Shown here piece by piece: positions 30,828-39,073 of a stretch of 50,714 nucleotides of DNA; positions within the stretch are counted from its first letter, which is position 1, and each line of letters opens with the position of its first letter. The position numbers and the translations under genes were made by a program. The notes below the pieces were generated by a model. The model searched no databases. It was not told the origin of the DNA and saw only the letters and a program-made list of their open reading frames with translations. Source of the stretch: Bacillota bacterium (GTDB lineage: Bacteria; Bacillota; Clostridia; Oscillospirales; Acutalibacteraceae); contig JAEWRF010000154.1 of the NCBI GenBank assembly GCA_023460155.1, positions 1 through 50,714 on the forward strand, written 5' to 3'.

Positions 30828-32225
30828 TTATGATTTTTCCTTCAGTCCGTTGACCAGATCCTTGAAGCGCTCGCCGCGCGTTTCATAGTTCGGGAACATA
30901 TCGAAGCTGGCGCACGCGGGCGAAAGCACGACGACGTCGCCGCTCTCGGCGTGTTCGCGGCAAAGGTTCACCGCTTCCTCCAGCGAAAAGGCATGCAGGA
31001 TTTCCGGGTTCCCTTCCGAATAATGCTCGGCTTCTTTTACAGCGGTTTCGATCTTCTCCGCAGTCGCTCCGATCAGCACCAGCGTTTTCACGCGGTCTGC
31101 GATGACCGGCCCGATCGGGTCGAACGGGATTTTTTTGTCATATCCGCCGGCAATGAGAATGATCTTCCGGTCAAACAGCGAAAGCGCGCCGCTCGCGGTG
31201 CGGCTCGGCGTCGTGCCGATGGAGTCGTTGTAGTACCGCACACCCTCCAGCTCGCGCACGAATTCGTTCCGATGCTCGACGCCCTCGAATTCCATAGCGA
31301 CCTTTCGGATGATCTCCGGCGGAACCTCGCCCCAGACGGCCGCGGCGGCCGCGAGATAATTTTCAATGTTGTGCTTGCCGGGGATGCGGATCTCGGAGGC
31401 GTTCATGAAGCGTTCCGTCTTGCCGCCGAAGGTGACGTACATTTCCCCGTTTTCATCCATCCACGCGCCGTTTTCCACCGGATGGCGGCGGCTGAACAGC
31501 AGGCACTGCCCGCGTGTTTCTTCCGCGAAGGAAGCGGTCACGTCATTGTCGGCATTGAGGACCGCGCGGCCGAAGGCATCCTGGTGCAGGATCACGTTCT
31601 TTTTCGCGTCGATATATTCCTGCATGTCCTTGTGGACATCAAGGTGGTTCGGGGTTACGTTCGTGACCAGCGCGACGTCCGGGCTGCGCCTCATAGAAAT
31701 GAGCTGGAAGCTCGAAAGCTCCGCGACGGCCACGTCCTCAGGGGAAATCTCCCCGATGCGCGGCAGCATCGCCTCGCCGATATTCCCGCCGAGGTGCACG
31801 GTTTTGCCCGCGGTCTTCAGCATTTTCGAAATGACGGTGGTTGTTGTTGTTTTGCCGTCGCTGCCTGTAATGCCGTAGGTTTTGCACGGGCAGAGGCTGA
31901 AAAAGACCTCCATTTCGCTCGTGACCGCCGCGCCGCGCGCGCGGGCCGCGTTCAGCTCTGGCAGATAGTAGCGCATGGCGGGCGTGCGGAAAATGATGTC
32001 CTCATTGAGGTCTGCGAGATAATTGTCGCCGGTGATCAGCCGAACCCCCGCGTCGCGAAGCTTCGCGGCGGCTTCGCCGAGCTGCTCCGGGGTACGCCGG
32101 TCACGCGCCGAAACGACGGCGCCCTTCTCCGCGAAGGAAAGCGCCAGCGGCAGATTGCTGCCCCCGATGCCGCAGAAAGCCACGGTCTTTCCTTTTATGA
32201 ATCGGTAAAATTCCGAAATGTTCAA
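30828..32225 (-). CDS. murD: UDP-N-acetylmuramoyl-L-alanine--D-glutamate ligase
   Basis: 465 residues. Mur-ligase landmarks: YGITGSDGKTTTTTVISKML (ATP P-loop), LGGNIGEAMLP, VAVAELSSFQL (Glu for Mg), NVTPNHLDVHKDMQEY, PGKHNIENYLAAAAA, EFVRELEGVRYYNDSIGTTPSRT and ILIAGGYDKKIPFD, typical of MurD. It adds D-glutamate to UDP-MurNAc-L-Ala in cytoplasmic peptidoglycan synthesis. The start is a TTG at 32225, eight bases after GGGAGG. murD here is not in a division/cell-wall cluster but heads an operon of peptidases and other enzymes, which is unusual. Confidence 0.95.
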   Translation of the reverse strand: MNISEFYRFIKGKTVAFCGIGGSNLPLALSFAEKGAVVSARDRRTPEQLGEAAAKLRDAGVRLITGDNYLADLNEDIIFRTPAMRYYLPELNAARARGAAVTSEMEVFFSLCPCKTYGITGSDGKTTTTTVISKMLKTAGKTVHLGGNIGEAMLPRIGEISPEDVAVAELSSFQLISMRRSPDVALVTNVTPNHLDVHKDMQEYIDAKKNVILHQDAFGRAVLNADNDVTASFAEETRGQCLLFSRRHPVENGAWMDENGEMYVTFGGKTERFMNASEIRIPGKHNIENYLAAAAAVWGEVPPEIIRKVAMEFEGVEHRNEFVRELEGVRYYNDSIGTTPSRTASGALSLFDRKIILIAGGYDKKIPFDPIGPVIADRVKTLVLIGATAEKIETAVKEAEHYSEGNPEILHAFSLEEAVNLCREHAESGDVVVLSPACASFDMFPNYETRGERFKDLVNGLKEKS

Positions 32226-32319
32226 TTCAATTCCTCCCAGTTCCGGACAAAGGTTAATAATTCAATTATACTTTTGTGCCCAAAAAAGTGCAAGGCAAAA
32301 TATAGGAGGTTCTGTCGAC

Positions 32320-32398
32320 CCAGCGTGACGCTGGATCCAAAGGCCCGGCATTTTACCCGGAGAAAATTTTTAGTCTGGTTTGCCGGGACGGTTTGGGG
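32320..32398 (-). repeat. Dispersed intergenic repeat, copy upstream of murD
   Basis: Read on the minus strand it runs CAAACCGTCCCGGCAAAC, a ~40-base middle, GCCGGGCCTTTGGAT and the 15-base palindrome CCAGCGTCACGCTGG (32334-32320). It matches 43520-43599, 45465-45539 and 40083-40158 in layout. It is the only full copy in this orientation. The rest of 32226-32668 holds another repeat module (CGGACGCAAAGCGCC near 32528) and the terminator at 32579. Confidence 0.75.
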
Positions 32399-32578
32399 CA
32401 GAGCAGGGCATTAAGCTCAAGGACTTTAAGAGTTAACTACTAATTTTCTTTTTGCTTTAGTTTGCACTCAGTCCGTGCGGGCCCATCTTTCAAAACATAA
32501 AAATCAGCGGGAGCAGTTAAAGACCGTCCCGGACGCAAAGCGCCTTTTTTGCCTTCGGCACCCACGACTGGAAAAAGA

Positions 32579-32614
32579 GAAAAAATAAGCATACCCTTCG
32601 CAATGGGTACGCTT
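32579..32614 (-). terminator. Terminator after the secreted-protein operon
   Basis: AAGCATACCC and GGGTACGCTT form a 10-bp stem with one mismatch and an 8-base loop. On the minus strand it is followed by ATTTTTTC. It lies about 55 bases after the stop of the secreted-protein gene. Confidence 0.75.
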
Positions 32615-32653
32615 ACCTTTTCGCTTTGTTCTATTAACGGCGGGCTCTTGACT

Positions 32654-32668
32654 GCGGACTCGGTCCGC
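32654..32668. repeat. 15-bp palindrome abutting a stop codon
   Basis: GCGGACTCGGTCCGC, immediately next to the TGA (32669-32671, minus strand) of the secreted-protein gene. The surrounding CTTGACT..CTCAG is identical to the copy at the argC stop, so the stop codon itself belongs to the repeated sequence. Confidence 0.8.
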
Positions 32669-33316
32669 TCAGCCTGCACTTCTTACCACCCAGATCCCGC
32701 CGGCGCGCCGGAAGGGCTGGTAACAAACAACCTTAAACACCGTTTTCCCGTCCTTTGCGAAAAACACCGTCGCGGAGCCGTCCACATTCTTCGCTACCCC
32801 CGGATCATTGAGTGTGTCGGTCTTCGCCGCCAGATTGTTTTCCATGACGAACTCCGAAGCGACCTCCGCGGGGTTGAGCCGCCAGGGCTGATGGCCGTTG
32901 TCAACCTCTTCCTGAAGCTCCGCGTAGGTCAGCTGGGAGGCAGAGGCTTCACTCGTCACCGTCACTGAAAACAGCCGGACCGTTTTCCCGCCGATTGTGA
33001 CATAAACGCCGGTCTCGCCCGGGCTGAGGCATTCGAAGCCGAACGTATCGGTTTCGGTTCCGTCCGCGTTCTGTACCGGCTTCGCCGCCGTGAAGGTGCG
33101 CAGGATTTTTCCGTTCCCCACCGTATAGCCGACCGCGGCACCCTTCGCCTGCGGATTCACCGTAAAGCAGTAGCGCATCCCGACCGCCCGGCTGACGGGG
33201 GCTGTGGTGTCCGACCGGACTCCGCCCGCCGTTCCGGCTGCCGCCGCGGGAAACGCCGGTGCTAAGAGCAGCGCAGCGCAGACGATTGAGCTGAGCATCG
33301 CTTTCCCAATCTTCAT
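32669..33316 (-). CDS. Secreted protein, unknown
   Basis: 215 residues. A signal peptide at 1-27 (KAMLSSIVCAALLLAPAFPAAAA) is followed by a mature domain of beta strands: GMRYCFTVNPQAKGAAVGYTVGNG, then ECLSPGETGVYVTIGGKTVRLFSVTV, an Ig-like pattern of the kind seen in bacterial surface proteins. The C-terminal half is a second small domain with SATVFFAKDGKTVFKVVCYQP. No catalytic motif is seen. AAAGGAG precedes the ATG, 27 bases after the upstream membrane-anchored gene, so the two form an operon. The last three codons and stop (SAG*) lie in the repeat sequence. Confidence 0.75.
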   Translation of the reverse strand: MKIGKAMLSSIVCAALLLAPAFPAAAAGTAGGVRSDTTAPVSRAVGMRYCFTVNPQAKGAAVGYTVGNGKILRTFTAAKPVQNADGTETDTFGFECLSPGETGVYVTIGGKTVRLFSVTVTSEASASQLTYAELQEEVDNGHQPWRLNPAEVASEFVMENNLAAKTDTLNDPGVAKNVDGSATVFFAKDGKTVFKVVCYQPFRRAGGIWVVRSAG

Positions 33317-33343
33317 ATTTGAATACTCCTTTCCATTGCTTCT

Positions 33344-34072
33344 TTAGTTTCCGGCACCCGAGGAAACGGAGGCAGTTCCCGCGCTCCACGGCTGCCGGAT
33401 GTCCTGTTCCGTTCTCCAATCCGGATTTTCGGTCTTCTCCGCAAAAAATTGCTGCAGCTTGGTGAAATATTCGATCGTTTGCGCGGTTCCGAACCGGCCC
33501 ACGGCGCACGGGAACAGCTTCCCGTCGGAGACGGCCGCCTGCATGGCCCCGTCGGAGCGCACCAGCTCCTGCACCCAGTCATTCTTTCCGTTTTTTGGGC
33601 CGCAGGTCAGGGAAACCCACAGCGTCGTTTCCGGCCCGTACATTGCTTTGCTGCGCGGGCCGAAAGCCTTGGAAAAGTCCGCTTTCCGATTATAGGGATA
33701 CCGGCTGACCAGACTGACCAGCTCCGCGATCTGAGGGGGAGAGTCGGTGGTGAGACTGTGCCAGGTGCTGCTCCCTCCGGCACCCGGATCCTCACACTGG
33801 AAGATAATTTGGGCGCTTTTGACTTTCCCGCGGGACGGCTCCCACAGGTTCTGGCTGCGGGTCGCCCACACGGCCCACACAGCCCCCGCGGCCAGCAGTA
33901 CGGCGAGCGCGCAGAGAATAATGATTCTGTTCCTCTTCCTGCTCAGCAATTTACTCACGCTCCTTTTCGGACGAAGGCGGTTGGATTCCATCCCAATCAT
34001 AAATATGCTGGCACCCGCTGGGAACCTCTTTTTACGGCGCATTTTTTGTAAAGATTTTTCTATTTCCATCAT
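33344..34072 (-). CDS. Membrane-anchored extracellular protein, unknown
   Basis: 242 residues. A strongly basic N-terminus (KLLSRKRNR) precedes one membrane span (IIILCALAVLLAAGAVWAVWA, about 50-70); the rest is outside and has no family I recognise. The start is uncertain: no ribosome site lies before the ATG at 34072, and internal Met codons 11, 25 or 28 are alternatives. It ends 27 bases before the secreted-protein gene. The pair look like a cell-surface module of unknown role. Confidence 0.65.
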   Translation of the reverse strand: MMEIEKSLQKMRRKKRFPAGASIFMIGMESNRLRPKRSVSKLLSRKRNRIIILCALAVLLAAGAVWAVWATRSQNLWEPSRGKVKSAQIIFQCEDPGAGGSSTWHSLTTDSPPQIAELVSLVSRYPYNRKADFSKAFGPRSKAMYGPETTLWVSLTCGPKNGKNDWVQELVRSDGAMQAAVSDGKLFPCAVGRFGTAQTIEYFTKLQQFFAEKTENPDWRTEQDIRQPWSAGTASVSSGAGN

Positions 34073-34104
34073 AGCAGAATCCGATCAGATTTCAAGAGAG
34101 AATG

Positions 34105-34132
34105 AAAAAGCCGCTTCCCATTTGGGAAGCGG
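34105..34132 (-). terminator. Terminator of the EAL gene
   Basis: CCGCTTCCC (34111-34119) pairs with GGGAAGCGG (34124-34132) around a 4-base loop; on the minus strand CTTTTTC follows. It lies 22 bases after the EAL stop. Confidence 0.85.
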
Positions 34133-34153
34133 TCATATTTACATATAAAATGG

Positions 34154-34987
34154 TCACACCGCGTTGCGGCCGAAATAATCGACGGCCTGCGAAACTGGCA
34201 TCGGCTTCGCATATCGGAAACCCTGAATTTTGTCGCAGCCGCACTGGCGGACAAACCGGTCGTGATCCTCGGTCTCCACGCCCTCGGCGGTGACGGTCAG
34301 GTCGATATTCCGAAACGCGCGGGTCAGGTCGCGGATCATCACGCCGCACCGGCGGTTCGAGATGGAATCCCAGATCAGGCTTTTGTCGATCTTCACCACG
34401 TCGAACGGAAGGTCGGCAACGCGGGTGATATTGGAATAGCCGGTTCCGAAGTCGTCCAGCGCGAACTGGATTCCGGAAGCGCTGAACTCGCGGATTTTTT
34501 CAGCGATGACGTCGTAGCTGAGGATCAGGACGCTTTCTGTAATTTCAAACAGAATGCGGTTCGGGGAAATGCCGCTCTCCCGTATGATGCTCATCAGGCT
34601 GGAAACGACGTCGTCCTGAAGGAGCTGCATGACGGAGAGGTTGACCGAAATGGAGTCGATGTCGATCTTGCAGGCCAGCAGATATTTGATATAGCGGCAC
34701 ACCTTTTCGAGCACGATGCGGCCGATATCCACGATCATTCCGTTTGCTTCGGCAACCGGTATGAATTCATCCGGAGAAATAAAACGGCCGTCTTTTCCAC
34801 GCAGGCGCAAAAGCGCCTCGGCCTCGGTAAAACGGCCGTCGCAAACGGTGTAAAGCGGCTGGTAGTAAACCTCAAAGCGGTTGTTCTTAATGGCATCGGC
34901 CAGCAGGTCTTCTATTTCCTGCGTCCGGGAAGCGGATTTCGGCGCATCCTCCCGCGGCTGTTCTTCTAGGACTGCCGTATCGGACAT
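34154..34987 (-). CDS. Stand-alone EAL-domain c-di-GMP phosphodiesterase
   Basis: 277 residues from the ATG at 34987, preceded by AAGGAGGAAGAGGA; a longer frame upstream is not needed. After a ~35-residue linker the EAL domain runs to the end with its key sites intact: EALLRL (the EAL motif itself), SVNLSVMQL, FEITESVLI (catalytic Glu), FALDDFGTGYSN (loop 6, metal Asp pair), DVVKIDKSLI, VTAEGVET and the closing QGFRYAKP. It should hydrolyse cyclic di-GMP to pGpG in the cytoplasm. It has no GGDEF or sensor domain, so regulation would come from a partner. A TATAAT on the minus strand at 35094-35089 could be its -10, but the -35 is poor. Confidence 0.9.
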   Translation of the reverse strand: MSDTAVLEEQPREDAPKSASRTQEIEDLLADAIKNNRFEVYYQPLYTVCDGRFTEAEALLRLRGKDGRFISPDEFIPVAEANGMIVDIGRIVLEKVCRYIKYLLACKIDIDSISVNLSVMQLLQDDVVSSLMSIIRESGISPNRILFEITESVLILSYDVIAEKIREFSASGIQFALDDFGTGYSNITRVADLPFDVVKIDKSLIWDSISNRRCGVMIRDLTRAFRNIDLTVTAEGVETEDHDRFVRQCGCDKIQGFRYAKPMPVSQAVDYFGRNAV

Positions 34988-35362
34988 TCCTCTTCCTCCT
35001 TCTGAACTTCCCTGCAGGAGCAGGCTGCACAAAGGGACGGCAACATCCATTCCGCCGTAAACTCCCCTTGTGTTTAATTATTTCCATCATTATACCTAAA
35101 TAAATGGAAAAAGTATAGAGGGTCGGCAAAAATTCTAAAAATTCGGAACGGGCAACAAGAAACAGGCTGCGATTTTGTGCGAAAAAGTGGTAAAGTGGTC
35201 GATTTAACTGCCTGAAGCGGCATCGTTTCCCCGCACGGAGGTGTATAAACCTGTATATTCATAAAACGGCGGGCGTTCCGCGCCGACCTGAGGGCGGAAA
35301 GTGACGGCGAAACCGTATAATTTTTCGAGCGGAGCGGAAAATATCGGCATGGGGGTGTGATC
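34988..35362. other. Divergent intergenic region between EAL gene and ypeB
   Basis: 375 bases without a gene. A possible EAL -10 (TATAAT, minus, 35094-35089) is visible. On the ypeB side I looked for a forespore sigma-G promoter and found only TGTATA elements (35242, 35252) without a properly spaced -10, so none is called. Confidence 0.5.
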
Positions 35363-36637
35363 ATGACAAGGAACAGGGCTTTCACGGCCGCCTTTGTCGC
35401 CGTGGTGGCACTTGCGCTCGGCGGCGCGGCGGTTTACAACTACCAGCAGACACAGCAGTACAAGCTCGACCTGCAGTACGGCTACGCGCGTTCTCTCAAC
35501 GACCTGCGCGACTGCGTGGAAAACATCGACACCACGCTCACCAAGGCGCAGTATGCGAACACCGCGACGGAGCAGAACGGCCTCGCCGCAAACCTGATGC
35601 GGGAATCCAGCATGGCGAAGGCGGCGGTATCGGTTCTTCCTCTTTCCGGGAACTCGCTCGACAACGTTACGAAATTCATCACGCAGGTCGGTGACTTTTC
35701 CATGTCGATCTCCCGCAAAATTGCGGAAGGCTATAAAATCTCCGACGGGGAAATGAAGTCCATGCAGAACCTGCAGAAATATTCGGTCAAGCTGCGCGAT
35801 GACCTCGAAAGCCTGCAGCCGGATTTCGGCAGCACGGACTTCAGTGACTCCTTCAAGCAGACCTCGCAGGACTTCACGGATTTCCCCTCTCTGATTTACG
35901 ACGGCCCGTTCTCCGATCACATTAATCAGCGCAAGCCAAAGCTTCTCGAGGGACAGAAACCCGTTCTTCAGGGGAACGCCCAGACCGTCGCGGCGGATTT
36001 TCTCGGCTTAAAGCAAAGCGACCTCGTCCATGCACAGGATACCGCCGGGAACCTGCCAACCTTTAACTTTACGGCCTCCTCGGGCTCCGTGAGCATTTCC
36101 GTCACCAAAACGGGCGGCATCGTCTCCACCATGGCCGACACCCGCGCCATTTCCGACAAAAATCTCGATTACGAAGCCGCCTCCAAAAAAGCGGAGGCGT
36201 TTCTCCAGAGCCGCGGCTACAAGAACATGAAGGAAAGCTACTACGCGATGAACGACGGCCTCTGCCTGATCAACTTTGCCTACACGCAGGACGGCGTGGT
36301 CTGTTACCCGGACCTCATCAAGGTCGGTGTTGCGCTCGACAACGGCTCCATCGTGCGGTTTGAGGCGGCGGGGTATCTCATGAACCACACCGAGCGGAAG
36401 CTCACCGCCAAACTCACCCAGGCGCAGGCGCAGAAAAGCGTCAGCCCGAACCTCAAGGTGAAGCAGGCGCGCCCGGCGCTGATCCCCACGTCGGGCCTCA
36501 ACGAGATTCTGTGCTACGAGTTCCTGTGCACCGGCAAAAGCAACGACAATGTGCTCGTTTATATCAACGCCGCGAACGGCTTTGAGGAGAACATCCTCAT
36601 CCTTACCTCCGGCGACGGCGGCACCTTAGCGAAGTAG
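35363..36637 (+). CDS. ypeB: Germination protein YpeB
   Basis: 424 residues from the ATG at 35363 after GGGGGTG. An N-terminal membrane anchor (AAFVAVVALALGGAAVYNY) is followed by the YpeB helical region YKLDLQYGYARSLNDLRDCVENIDTTLTKAQYA, then two or three PepSY-like repeats such as TVAADFLGLKQ..FNFTASSG and NLDYEAASKKAEAFLQSRGYKNMKESYYAMNDGLCLINFAYTQDGVVCYPDL. In Bacillus, YpeB is needed to localise and stabilise the spore cortex hydrolase SleB; the genes are usually adjacent. No sleB is seen next to it here, although the window does not exclude one elsewhere. It implies that the organism forms endospores. A 15-bp palindrome abuts the TAG. Confidence 0.85.
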   Translation: MTRNRAFTAAFVAVVALALGGAAVYNYQQTQQYKLDLQYGYARSLNDLRDCVENIDTTLTKAQYANTATEQNGLAANLMRESSMAKAAVSVLPLSGNSLDNVTKFITQVGDFSMSISRKIAEGYKISDGEMKSMQNLQKYSVKLRDDLESLQPDFGSTDFSDSFKQTSQDFTDFPSLIYDGPFSDHINQRKPKLLEGQKPVLQGNAQTVAADFLGLKQSDLVHAQDTAGNLPTFNFTASSGSVSISVTKTGGIVSTMADTRAISDKNLDYEAASKKAEAFLQSRGYKNMKESYYAMNDGLCLINFAYTQDGVVCYPDLIKVGVALDNGSIVRFEAAGYLMNHTERKLTAKLTQAQAQKSVSPNLKVKQARPALIPTSGLNEILCYEFLCTGKSNDNVLVYINAANGFEENILILTSGDGGTLAK

Positions 36638-36652
36638 GCAGGCTGAGCCTGC
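36638..36652. repeat. 15-bp palindrome directly after the ypeB stop
   Basis: GCAGGCTGAGCCTGC begins on the base after the TAG at 36635-36637. The following ~100 bases are a related module containing GCGCTTTGCGTCCCGGG near 36750, the reverse of the GGACGCAAAGCG block near 32528. Confidence 0.8.
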
Positions 36653-36835
36653 ATGCAAAAAGGCACGAAGCCGATTGAGTGCGTACCCAAAGCGAAGAGG
36701 AAGACATGAATTTTCCGGTTGGCTTAGTCGTGGTCGCCGGAGGCGAGTGGGGCGCTTTGCGTCCCGGGACTGTTCTATCAAATGCCAATAGATCACGAGA
36801 CCGCTGCAAAACAGCTTTGACAAAAACAACGTACA

Positions 36836-36881
36836 AAAAATGCGTCTTGATTGGGTTCAACACCCGTTTCAAGACGCATTT
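36836..36881 (-). terminator. Terminator of the 167-aa gene
   Basis: AAATGCGTCTTG (36838-36849) pairs with CAAGACGCATTT (36870-36881), with an inner GGGT/ACCC pair; TTTTTTG follows on the minus strand. It lies about 48 bases after the stop at 36929. Confidence 0.85.
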
Positions 36882-36928
36882 CCCAGTTTTTAGAGCTATT
36901 TCCTTTTTCGTTGTGCGGATCCGTTCTA

Positions 36929-37432
36929 TTACTTCCTCCGTACCGCGAAAAACTCGCTGCTGACAGCCCAGTTTTGGCCGTCCTCCGTCCGCATGTGGCT
37001 CCAATGAAAAGAATTTTCGGTGATTTCAGAGAAAACCCATTTCATTTTTCCGTTCGGAACCTCCGTCAATACGATCTCATTCTTTTCTTTTCGCGCCTCA
37101 AGCCGTGACGCCTCGCCTGTGCAGCCGTAAAACACATCCCACGCGCCCGTATTCGGATTATAAAAGCGGATGGTCGTGCCATATTCCCCATCGGGCTGAG
37201 GATTCGTCAGCCGCTCGGCCCGGGATGGGCAGATAAATACGTCCTGCACCGCCGTTCCGTCCAAGACCCACGAGAAAATCCATTCTCCTTTTACATACCG
37301 CTTCGCATCTTCTCTTTTGCCTTCATACCAGTCTAAATCCCACTCTCCGACAAACTGCCCGAAAAGATCCCGGTCGTCCGGTATGATCGGGCTTTTCCGG
37401 CCGCTGACGAGCGCTTCGCTGAACGGGTTCAT
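36929..37432 (-). CDS. Conserved hypothetical protein, possible lipocalin-like barrel
   Basis: 167 residues from the ATG at 37432 with AAAGGAAG upstream. Alternating beta strands dominate: FGQFVGEWDLDWYEG at the start, GEWIFSWVLDGTAVQDVFICPSR, TTIRFYNPNTGAWDVFYGCTG, then EIVLTEVPNGKMKWVFSEITENSFHWSHM. The N-terminal G-E-W-D motif followed by eight to ten strands resembles small calycin-type or DUF1579-like barrels that bind hydrophobic ligands. No membrane span or signal peptide is present. I cannot name the ligand. It is on the minus strand 40 bases downstream of the monooxygenase-like gene. Confidence 0.7.
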   Translation of the reverse strand: MNPFSEALVSGRKSPIIPDDRDLFGQFVGEWDLDWYEGKREDAKRYVKGEWIFSWVLDGTAVQDVFICPSRAERLTNPQPDGEYGTTIRFYNPNTGAWDVFYGCTGEASRLEARKEKNEIVLTEVPNGKMKWVFSEITENSFHWSHMRTEDGQNWAVSSEFFAVRRK

Positions 37433-37472
37433 CCCATCGCTTCCTTTCTGTTTTGCCCATCATCACATTATG

Positions 37473-37784
37473 TTACGCTTTCGGCAGATCACTGACCCTG
37501 TACTTTTCAATCTTCACGTCGGTCACATACTCTTGCTTTAAAAGCTGCAGCCGCTGATAATGCGCGGTCTGACCATGCGCCGCCTGAGCCTGACCGTCGG
37601 CCCACAGTTCCATCAGGAACAGCGTGTTTTCGGAATCGACCGGCTTGAAGTATTCATATCCGCAATTGCCGGGCTCGGCCCTTGACGCCGCGATGATTCC
37701 CTGCTGCTCGGCTTTGAGAAGGAATTCGTCCCGCTTCCCCGGTTTGACCGTATACCGCACGTTGACCAAAAGCTGGTTTTCCAT
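37473..37784 (-). CDS. Antibiotic biosynthesis monooxygenase (ABM)-domain protein
   Basis: 103 residues from the ATG at 37784 after GGGAGG; the longer frame lies over the upstream gene. The single ABM fold is evident: LLVNVRYTVKPGKRDEFLLKAEQQGIIAASRAEPGNCGYEYFKPVDSENTLFLMELWADGQAQAAHGQTAHYQRL in outline, with the conserved E-P-G-N-x-x-Y, L-x-E-x-W and H-x-x-x-x-H positions. Members include quinone- or heme-modifying monooxygenases and YgiN-like proteins acting as dimers. Substrate unknown. It follows the small DUF6199-like gene after 23 bases. Confidence 0.85.
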   Translation of the reverse strand: MENQLLVNVRYTVKPGKRDEFLLKAEQQGIIAASRAEPGNCGYEYFKPVDSENTLFLMELWADGQAQAAHGQTAHYQRLQLLKQEYVTDVKIEKYRVSDLPKA

Positions 37785-37807
37785 ACTGAACCTCCCGTAA
37801 TAGTAAG

Positions 37808-38017
37808 CTATTTTAAATTGACAAACTGGCTCACACAAGACGCAATTCCGACGAGGGCAAACACGACTCCGCCGATCCGTGTGCTGAGCAGAAACTCCGG
37901 GGAAGGCTCCGCATCCGAAGCATTCTTCCACCCCTGCGTAAAATCATAAACTTTTCCGGGCGCAAAGATCATAACGAGGCCCGCCGCCAGAATGATCACA
38001 CCCCAAAACAGGTACAT
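37808..38017 (-). CDS. Small DUF6199-like membrane protein
   Basis: 69 residues from the ATG at 38017 with AAAGGGGAG upstream; the longer frame upstream overlaps the DJ-1-like gene. Two membrane spans are seen, MYLFWGVIILAAGLVMIFAPG at the N-terminus and STRIGGVVFALVGIASCVSQF near the C-terminus, with GWKNASDAEPSPEF between. The W..K..... EPS.......R..G pattern matches the short DUF6199 family of Firmicutes. Function unknown. Confidence 0.72.
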   Translation of the reverse strand: MYLFWGVIILAAGLVMIFAPGKVYDFTQGWKNASDAEPSPEFLLSTRIGGVVFALVGIASCVSQFVNLK

Positions 38018-38045
38018 ATTCCGCGCTCCCCTTTCCCCCGTGCGC

Positions 38046-38630
38046 TCATTTTGCGAACCGGTCTTCCTCGGGGTCGGAGTTCCAAATATATTCAATGCTG
38101 TCGGCAATTTTCCGTGCCGCATCGGCCCCGTACCGGTCGGCGAGGAAGCCCAGCGTCATATCGATCCCGGCGGATACCCCTGAGGACGTGTAGTATTTTC
38201 CATCCGCGACCCATCTGGCCCGACTGACCCAGTGAACCTCCTCGTTCCCCAAACGGACCCATTTAAACGCAATTTTATTGGACGTGGCTTTCCTGCCGTT
38301 CAAAAGTCCGGTTTTCGCCAGCAGCTCCGAACCGGTGCACACGGTCAGGCAGTATTCCGACTGCTCCGCAAGCTCCTTCAAGCTTTCAATAAATTCCGGG
38401 TCGTCCGTCATCGTCCGCGTCCCCTGCCCGCCCGGGACCAGCAGAATGCCGGTAAGATCGGCCCCTTTGACGCTTTCCGTCAGCACCTCGAAGCCCTGTC
38501 TGCTCTTCACCGGGCCGCCCTGCATTGAGACATAATGGAGCTGACAACCGGGAAAGTGCCCCAGCACCTCCACCGGGCCGAAAGCATCAAGAGTTTCAAA
38601 TTCCGGGAACAAAAGAATATTTACAATCAA
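38046..38630 (-). CDS. DJ-1/PfpI-family protein
   Basis: 194 residues from a TTG at 38630 with AAGGGGGT upstream. The DJ-1/PfpI fold is shown by VNILLFPEFETLDAFGPVEVLG (conserved Glu region), GILLVPGGQGTRT, and the nucleophile elbow YCLTVCTGSELLAKTGLL with its Cys, followed by RKATSNKIAF and DGKYYTSSGVSAGIDMTLGF. This subgroup resembles the GATase1-like isonitrile hydratase / cyclohexyl-isocyanide hydratase and transcription-regulator (AraC/FtrA) N-domains. The reaction is not certain. It heads the run of four small minus-strand genes to 36929. Confidence 0.87.
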   Translation of the reverse strand: MIVNILLFPEFETLDAFGPVEVLGHFPGCQLHYVSMQGGPVKSRQGFEVLTESVKGADLTGILLVPGGQGTRTMTDDPEFIESLKELAEQSEYCLTVCTGSELLAKTGLLNGRKATSNKIAFKWVRLGNEEVHWVSRARWVADGKYYTSSGVSAGIDMTLGFLADRYGADAARKIADSIEYIWNSDPEEDRFAK

Positions 38631-39073
38631 GATATTACCCCCTTTTTATTTTGGACTGCGCTCTTGTTTTATAAGTTAAAGGGTTTGTAATTAATTTCTT
38701 ATTATCTTTGGGTCTGCGCTCAGGCCGCGCAGGCCCGTACTTTCGGGCAGGCCGGGCCTGCATGTAAGTTTTTACTCAAAGCTGGCTTAGTGGATTCCGA
38801 AGGTGAGTGTGTGACTTCTTCTTTCAGTTGTCCGCAGTCATGGGTCGCCGTAGGCGAGTAAGACGCTTTGCGTCCGAACAGGGGGGAGCTTCGACCCCCC
38901 GACGAGAGGGGTACCTAAGCGCTCCCCCTTGTATCCCCCCGGCACTCCCCAGCATCCCCGGCGATGTTCTGAAGTGGTAGGGGTTCCATGGACAGTTAAA
39001 TTCTTATTCTCTGCTTTATTATTAAGCTCAGAATGCAAAATTGGGCTAAACGTTTTACACTTGTTTAGCACTT
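38631..39073. repeat. Intergenic mosaic repeat region
   Basis: 443 bases with no gene. It holds TAATTAATTTCTTATTATC at 38688, a 15-bp palindrome GCAGGCCGGGCCTGC at 38747-38761, GACGCTTTGCGTCCG at 38862, and GAGAGGGGTACCTAAGCG at 38904. The first and last of these recur in the same order and orientation at 43280 and 43391, so this is a family of composite repeats rather than unique DNA. Confidence 0.75.

Noticed and set aside
34154..35050. Longer N-terminus for the EAL protein
   Set aside because: The ATG at 34987 has an excellent ribosome site; the 21 upstream codons have none and look like leader sequence.
35220..35340. Sigma-G promoter for ypeB
   Set aside because: TGTATA elements are present, but no -10 at the required 17-18-base spacing.
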